A program made the position numbers and the translations under genes. From assembly GCA_018136815.1 (NCBI GenBank), contig CM030935.1:124001-188000 (forward strand): DNA of 64,000 bases, read 5' to 3'. The notes under the pieces were generated by a model. That model was not told the DNA's origin. It saw only the letters and a program-made list of their open reading frames with translations, and did no database searches. Numbering within the stretch: the stretch's first letter is position 1; each line of letters begins with the position of its first letter. This DNA is from Isochrysis galbana. Lineage: Eukaryota; Haptophyta; Isochrysidales; Isochrysidaceae. Shown here in pieces: positions 59,300 through 64,000 of this stretch.

Positions 59300-59880
59300 C
59301 TTGGTCACTAATCTTATGATTGGTCGCCATGGAGGGGGGCCTCGCCCCCCCCCCCACTCTCTCGACTCCCCTCATGGGGGGCGAGAACCATCCACCCCCC
59401 TGCGCTGCCTCTTGGCATGTAGGGGGGACTCACCCAGACTGCTTAGCTAGACTCTCCTTGAGAGTCGGGCACAGATCGCACGCCCTGGCCCGCGTTGGCC
59501 TGCTTCTCGCTCTGACCAACCCTCCCTCCCCCTGGGCTACCCTGATCTGGAGCCCCCAGCCAGCTCCAGTCGACCGGCAGGGGCTCGAGAGCCAGCGATG
59601 GAGAGGCAGGAGGGGCCAGGGCCATGCCCCAGCCTCACCTGCCCCCTGAGCTGTGCTCCTAGGCCCCTGCAGGCCTCCTGGGGACCTGAAGAGGGGCCGC
59701 AGGCGCGCGCCATGGGCCAGAGCCGCAGGGAAGAGAGGAGGAAGAGGGAAGAGGGAGGGAGGGGGGAGTGGCAGCTCTCCCCTCCGGCGTTTACGTGTCT
59801 TCTCGCCCCGTTTGGGTAAGAGAAGACGGGGGCACCAGAACCAGGAGGGAAGGGAGGGCCGCGGCTCGCCGCGGCCGCGG
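59300..59880 (+). mobile_element. LINE-derived non-autonomous element, old copy
   Basis: It starts with a diverged end (cttatgattggtcgccatgg) and the ggggggcctcgcccccc hairpin-like block. The core ggagaggcaggaggggccag, tgaagaggggccgcaggcgc and gtttgggtaagagaagacgg matches 46672-46990. It ends at cggctcgccgcggccgcggc, directly against the inverted LINE ORF1 segment. Confidence 0.75.
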
Positions 59881-60656
59881 CGACGTCTTGGAGTGCTTCG
59901 TAGAGGGCTTTGCGTGAAGAGGTGCCTTTTTTGTTGATTTTCTCGTCGATGGATTCTATGCGGATGCGTATGGGGATGTCTTGGCCTAGGACGCGGATGA
60001 TAGTGTGCTCTCCGTATTTGGCTTGAAATTGTTGCGCGCAATCCTCATTGACTGCTATGTGCCACGGGCCTCGCGCTGAGCGGGCCCAAAAGTCTGGCTC
60101 GGGGTCTACGCCCTCGAGTTCGAGAAGTAGCTCGACGATGGCGGCATACGCCGTCGTGTCCTGAAGGATGATGTCTCCGGTTTGGTGGAAGGAGAGTTCG
60201 AATAAGGAGGCGTCGGAGTCTGTGATGTCGTTGTCTTCGTCTGAATCTTGGTCCTGTGAGGCGCGGGCGGGGGTGACCGTGGTCAGTGTTGAGCGAGTGG
60301 GGGCATTGGGTGGAGGGGTCCTGTCATTGTTGTCCCCACGGGGGACGTGTGCGTGTGCATTGTGTGTGTGGTGAGGTGTGCATGAGGGGGTATCTCTGAA
60401 GCGTATGCTGTTGGCTACAGTGGGGTGTGTGTTGTGCCCATAGGGGCCACGGGAGAGGGGCCTCTGCCATAAGGCATGCCCAATGGAGAGGTGGCTGCTA
60501 GAGCCTGACATTGATGGAAATCTGCCAGCAGCCTGCTGCTCCCCATGGCCCATGGGGGAGTCCAGCATGGCTGCCATGAGTGGTGTGGCCGTGGCCGCGG
60601 GCCGTGCGGCGCGACCGGAGTCGCACACACCTGTTCGGCCTTTGTGTGCGGACGCG
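59881..60656 (-). mobile_element. Inverted LINE ORF1 segment
   Basis: The minus-strand frame encodes ORF1 of the E/G lineage from AEQVCATPVAPHGP to DSDEDNDITDSDASLFELSF, YAAIVELLLELEGVDPEPDF, WHIAVNEDCAQQFQAKYGE, SIDEKINKKGTSSRKALYEA and LQDVAA. Neither a 5' nor a 3' LINE end is present. It abuts the 5' end of copy G head to head at 60656/60657. Unlike copy E, it has no premature stop at the KIESIDEK region. Confidence 0.82.
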
Positions 60657-61117
60657 GAACTAAGTTTACACTTAGACGCGATGGAGCGCGCCGCCGCGAC
60701 TCCCCTCTCCTTCGGCCCCCCCGCCGAGGGCGACCCCCCTGCCCACATGGACCTGTCGCTGGCAAAGCGGCCGCGTCCGCCCTCAGAGGCCGAACAGGTG
60801 CGCGCGACCCCGGTCGCGCCACACGGCCCGTGGCCTCGGCCACACCATGCACAGCAGCCATGCTGGCCCCCCCCATGGGGGACAGCAGACTGCAAGACTC
60901 TGAGAGACAGCAACAGGCAGGAGGGTCCTGCACTCCACAGGGCATGCCTTATGGCAGAGGCCACTCCCACCCCGACGAGGGCCGCGCCGCCTGCGGCCGG
61001 GTGGCCCTTATGGGCACAACATCCTGGCAATCTGTCTGACGCACAAATGGTTCATACTAACAAATAGACTGAGCAAAGTAATAGGTAAAAATCATATCAG
61101 AGAACCAACTAGGGTTC

Positions 61118-63685
61118 GTGCCGAGGAGGCTCATTAGCGAAGCCACACACCTACTCCAACTCACAAGAGCGTACCTGGACGAAACCGGAGAACCGGGCCT
61201 GGTACTAGCCCTAGACCGGGAGAAAGCATTCGACAGAGTAAGCTGGGAGTTCTATCACCTAGCCCTCAAACTATTAAACTTCGGGCCGAACTTCCGATCT
61301 CTCGCCAAAGCGCTCACAAGCGAGGACGCTCGGCCTATAAGGACTATTAAGACAAACGGGGGAAGGAGCTACCCCTTCACGGTGGGAAGCGGCATGCCGC
61401 AAGGATGCCCGCTCTCCCCGCTAACTTTCCTTCTCACAACGGAGGCGCTCACCCGAGCCATAAACAAAGATGAGGACATAGTAGGTATAGACCTCAATGG
61501 ATATAGCCTAAAGATAAGTCAGTTCGCGGACGATACGGCATTATTAGCCCGAGACTATAAAAGCATCAAGAAGTCTTTATATTGGGTTAAACTACACGAA
61601 AAAGCTACAGGAGGCAAAACAAATGAGGGCAAATTTCAAGGGCTCCGGATGGGGGCGCAAAGAGCCCGAAGGCCCCCGTGGGATATGAGAAGATACAACT
61701 GGATAAACAACAATGAATACCTAACAATAACAATACTAGGCGTTCCGCTAGGAGCGCCGGAGGCGCTAAAACCCTTCCGGACGAAACTAGCCGACAAAGT
61801 CGATGACAAAGTGGCCAGCCTAGCGCCTGCCACCAAATATATGACGATATTTGGAAGAGCGACCATAGTAAACTACATGATATACGGGACACCTAGGTAC
61901 TGGCTACAGACGCTAGCCGCCCCAAGATGGTTCCACACGCGGATTCAAAGGGCCGCGGACGCTGTCCTCTGGACGAGCCCACACACCGACAAACGACACA
62001 AGTGGGTCAAATACCCACACTATGCCACATCCCACGAAAAAAGTGCAACAAGATCAATGGGGATAGGGCTCCTTCACTGGCCGACTCATATCAAGGCACT
62101 GCAATCCAAGTGGATACTGAACTATCTTAATGCGCGAAAAGCGCTGTGGAAACACGCGCTCGACGCATGGTTCTGCCGCTCCGGGCTGGGAAGAGGCGCC
62201 GTCCTCTCCACGATCCCGATAAAAACACTGACGGGCAGCCTGATGGGCAACCCGGCACTCCCGACTTTTTGGAGAGAGGCCATCACAAACTTCAGGGACC
62301 TAGACATACAACCCTCGTTCCTCACGCGCGAGGGCGCGCTCTCACAGCCCTTGTGGCACAACCCGCACTTCCCTCCTCCGGCGATTCGTGCCTCGTGGGC
62401 ACGAATGTGGGAGACCCTGCACGCCAACGTAGTGCACAACGTATTCAAAGACGACACCTTCACGACACCCTACAGCAGAGAGGAGTGCTCGGCCTACGTC
62501 GAACACCTTCCAGAGACATTTACACACGAAAACCGCACCATTCACAAATCGGAATTCCTAGACTCATGGAGCGCGGTGATCGAACACGCGCGACAAATAC
62601 TCAACAAATCGTCAGAACGCCCACCGCCCGACCCTAGCGAGAGGGCCTTCCTGAAAGACGGAAATGACGCCTCGCAAGGCGCGGGTGAAACGAAACAAGA
62701 AGAAATTAGAGTCTCGGAAGATGAGAAATACATCAAAAAACTTAATAACATATGGATCCACGCTAGCACGGATTACCTCGGAGAGGCATCCGACACCGGC
62801 AACGTAGTTAACGCCGAAGAAATTCAACGATACCACCCCCCGGCGCGGTGGGAGAACGGATACAAAGGACCCAAATACATGGAGTACCCGTTAGCAGACG
62901 AATACGCAATACAAAAGGGAAAAATCACGCTTGACGCGATCACAGTTTCCGACATTGCAAAGATCGCGCTCAAAGCAGCACGCCGCAACGACTCGCAGAC
63001 AGCCAGAAAGGCGTGGGAAAACCGCCTCGACATCACCAAAAACGACTGGAAGCACATAGCTAGGTTGTATACCCTGCCGTTGCTAAAACACACCGACAAA
63101 CACCCACACTTCAAACACATCACTCACAGGAGGATAGGTACCAGGAACAGATTCGAGAACGGCACGATGAGCAAATGCAGAATGTGCGACAAATACCAAG
63201 AAGACTCGTGCCACCTAGCGTGGTGCCCCGCGACGAGGAAAATCTTTGACACACTAGACGCAATCGCAAACTACACCCCAAAACCAAACAGGCCAAAAAA
63301 ACAGAAAATAAAAGACAGACTGTTTGCATACCCGGCAGAATCCACGCCCGATAGCCTGAAAACCCTCTACCTCTACGTAATAGCATGGAGATACATAATA
63401 AGAGACTTCTACAGAATAGAGTTCGAATCACACACATACCACTACATACCGGTCTTAGAATCCACGCTAATAAGGTTCACTACCCTGGTGAGGAGCATTG
63501 CCCCGCCAAACGGCCACCACCGAATGCGCACACGCACGGCGGCCCAGGGCAGAAAACCTAAGCTAAAGAAACCGCTAGAGCTTAGCGCCCCCATCTTTAT
63601 AGAAAACGCCAAAGGAAACTTAACACTGAATGACAACCTCGGCCTCGTGGCAGAGGCAATCGGCATAGCCGGAAAGCTCGCCTGA
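61118..63685 (+). CDS. LINE RT (partial) and C-terminal knuckle
   Basis: The frame starts within RT at PRRLISEATHLLQLTRAYLD. It includes LALDREKAFDRVSWEFYHL (motif A, with Arg where copies B and E have Trp), SGMPQGCPLSPLTFLLTTEA (motif B) and KISQFADDTALLARD (motif C). Thumb and connector regions follow, then HFKHITHRRIGTRNRF, the knuckle CRMCD...SCHLAWC and AWRYIIRDFYRIEFES, and the end LGLVAEAIGIAGKLA. No stop interrupts 855 codons. It aligns with copy E along its whole length. The frame has no native start, because of the deletion near 61040. Confidence 0.88.
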   Translation: MPRRLISEATHLLQLTRAYLDETGEPGLVLALDREKAFDRVSWEFYHLALKLLNFGPNFRSLAKALTSEDARPIRTIKTNGGRSYPFTVGSGMPQGCPLSPLTFLLTTEALTRAINKDEDIVGIDLNGYSLKISQFADDTALLARDYKSIKKSLYWVKLHEKATGGKTNEGKFQGLRMGAQRARRPPWDMRRYNWINNNEYLTITILGVPLGAPEALKPFRTKLADKVDDKVASLAPATKYMTIFGRATIVNYMIYGTPRYWLQTLAAPRWFHTRIQRAADAVLWTSPHTDKRHKWVKYPHYATSHEKSATRSMGIGLLHWPTHIKALQSKWILNYLNARKALWKHALDAWFCRSGLGRGAVLSTIPIKTLTGSLMGNPALPTFWREAITNFRDLDIQPSFLTREGALSQPLWHNPHFPPPAIRASWARMWETLHANVVHNVFKDDTFTTPYSREECSAYVEHLPETFTHENRTIHKSEFLDSWSAVIEHARQILNKSSERPPPDPSERAFLKDGNDASQGAGETKQEEIRVSEDEKYIKKLNNIWIHASTDYLGEASDTGNVVNAEEIQRYHPPARWENGYKGPKYMEYPLADEYAIQKGKITLDAITVSDIAKIALKAARRNDSQTARKAWENRLDITKNDWKHIARLYTLPLLKHTDKHPHFKHITHRRIGTRNRFENGTMSKCRMCDKYQEDSCHLAWCPATRKIFDTLDAIANYTPKPNRPKKQKIKDRLFAYPAESTPDSLKTLYLYVIAWRYIIRDFYRIEFESHTYHYIPVLESTLIRFTTLVRSIAPPNGHHRMRTRTAAQGRKPKLKKPLELSAPIFIENAKGNLTLNDNLGLVAEAIGIAGKLA

Positions 63686-64000
63686 AGGAGAGGCGCGTCT
63701 CCCTCCACGAAGACATCCCAGAAGAGACGGGCGCCGCGAGCAAAGACGACACAGCAACAACGAACCGCTTACACCAGCACAGCGAGAAACGGGCCACCTA
63801 GAGGCACAGGAGGAAGGCGTGAACAGACCACTAGGGGCCGGTGCACCCCCGCCCTACCCAACCCCCCCCACAACCTGGGCCCCTAAGTAGAGCACGAGGG
63901 GAGATGCCGCAAGGCGGGAAGCGAGGGAGAGGAAGGGAAATGGGCGTGGCTACGATAGACAGCTACATAGCCGCGCGCGAGGTGAGAATTTTAAAAGGTT
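63686..64000 (+). promoter_or_regulatory. LINE copy G 3' UTR
   Basis: gaaacgggccacctagaggc, gtagagcacgaggggagatg, the GCC-GCAA-GGC hairpin, gggaaatgggcgtggctac and cgcgcgaggtgagaatttta match copy E at 22225-22450. Confidence 0.85.

Larger units (their letters stand above)
60657..64000 (+). mobile_element. LINE copy G, internally deleted, at window edge
   Basis: It starts aactaagtttacacttagac (CTAAGT-TTAC-ACTTAG hairpin) with the ATG at 60681. The ORF1 start (MERAAATPLSFGPPAEGDPP) runs to about 61040, then the sequence jumps to the reverse transcriptase. From 61118 a single frame continues to 63685. The 3' UTR contains the conserved core and GCC-GCAA-GGC hairpin at about 63905 and reaches attttaaaaggtt at the last base, so the T-tail lies just outside. 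The middle of ORF1, the fingers, the endonuclease and the RT start are missing. Confidence 0.9.

Noticed and set aside
59537-61030. 497-codon minus-strand frame as a single gene
   Set aside because: It joins antisense sequence of copy G, the inverted LINE ORF1 segment and antisense sequence of a non-autonomous element. Only the middle is meaningful.
1-64000. tRNA and rRNA genes
   Set aside because: I looked for T-loop-type motifs and conserved rRNA stretches by eye and found no convincing example. A covariance-model scan would be decisive.

Overview
This window comes from a nuclear genome of a GC-rich, intron-bearing eukaryote. It has multi-exon genes with GT-AG and probably one GC-AG intron, an ARM-repeat NEK-family kinase, a LUC7-type splicing factor, a Golgi-type sulfotransferase, and a very dense load of LINEs, LTR-element remains and short DNA elements. 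I see no rRNA, tRNA, operon or CRISPR. Long poly-C/poly-G and polypyrimidine tracts, the sulfotransferase and the flagellate-type kinase suggest a protist, perhaps a unicellular alga such as a haptophyte, but I cannot place it from sequence alone.

Layout. 0-3.2 kb: LINE and LTR-element fragments. 4.2-5.7 kb: two-exon sulfotransferase. 6.0-6.4 kb: purine-rich minisatellite. 7.4-12.3 kb: LINE fragments, a Ty1/copia fossil and a 5'-truncated LINE (copy B) with a 2.8-kb open frame. 12.8-14.0 kb: two-exon LUC7-like gene. 16.7-22.45 kb: a LINE (copy E) bounded by a 19-bp target-site duplication. 22.6-27.45 kb: non-autonomous relatives of the LINEs, two with clear target-site duplications. 28.5-29.3 kb: copia fossil and an LRR exon. 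30.75-32.66 kb: intronless coiled-coil gene of unknown role. 33.88-39.18 kb: a Ty1/copia element with nearly identical LTRs, interrupted by a LINE (copy D) that carries its own 17-bp duplication. 39-46 kb: repeats, hairpins and small inverted-repeat elements. 46.05-47.55 kb: a Stowaway/mariner-like element interrupted by a LINE-derived element. 48.0-50.5 kb: possible small gene, LINE and copia pieces. 50.86-57.88 kb: a 14-exon NEK10 orthologue on the minus strand. 58.4-59.3 kb: a putative DNA transposon. 59.3-64 kb: head-to-head LINE copies (copy G).

The coherent biology falls into two groups. First, the host genes (NEK10, LUC7-like, sulfotransferase, coiled-coil protein) are independent single genes separated by repeats. 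Second, a LINE system appears in at least eight pieces. Joining what copies D, E, B and G show, its protein order is an ORF1-like region, CCCH fingers, an APE endonuclease, reverse transcriptase and a C-terminal Cys/His knuckle. Copy D proves that the ORF1-like part and the endonuclease share one reading frame. The RNAs begin with a small hairpin just upstream of the start codon and end with a GNRA-type hairpin core and a T-rich tail. Short non-autonomous elements share both ends, so they are probably mobilised by the LINE.
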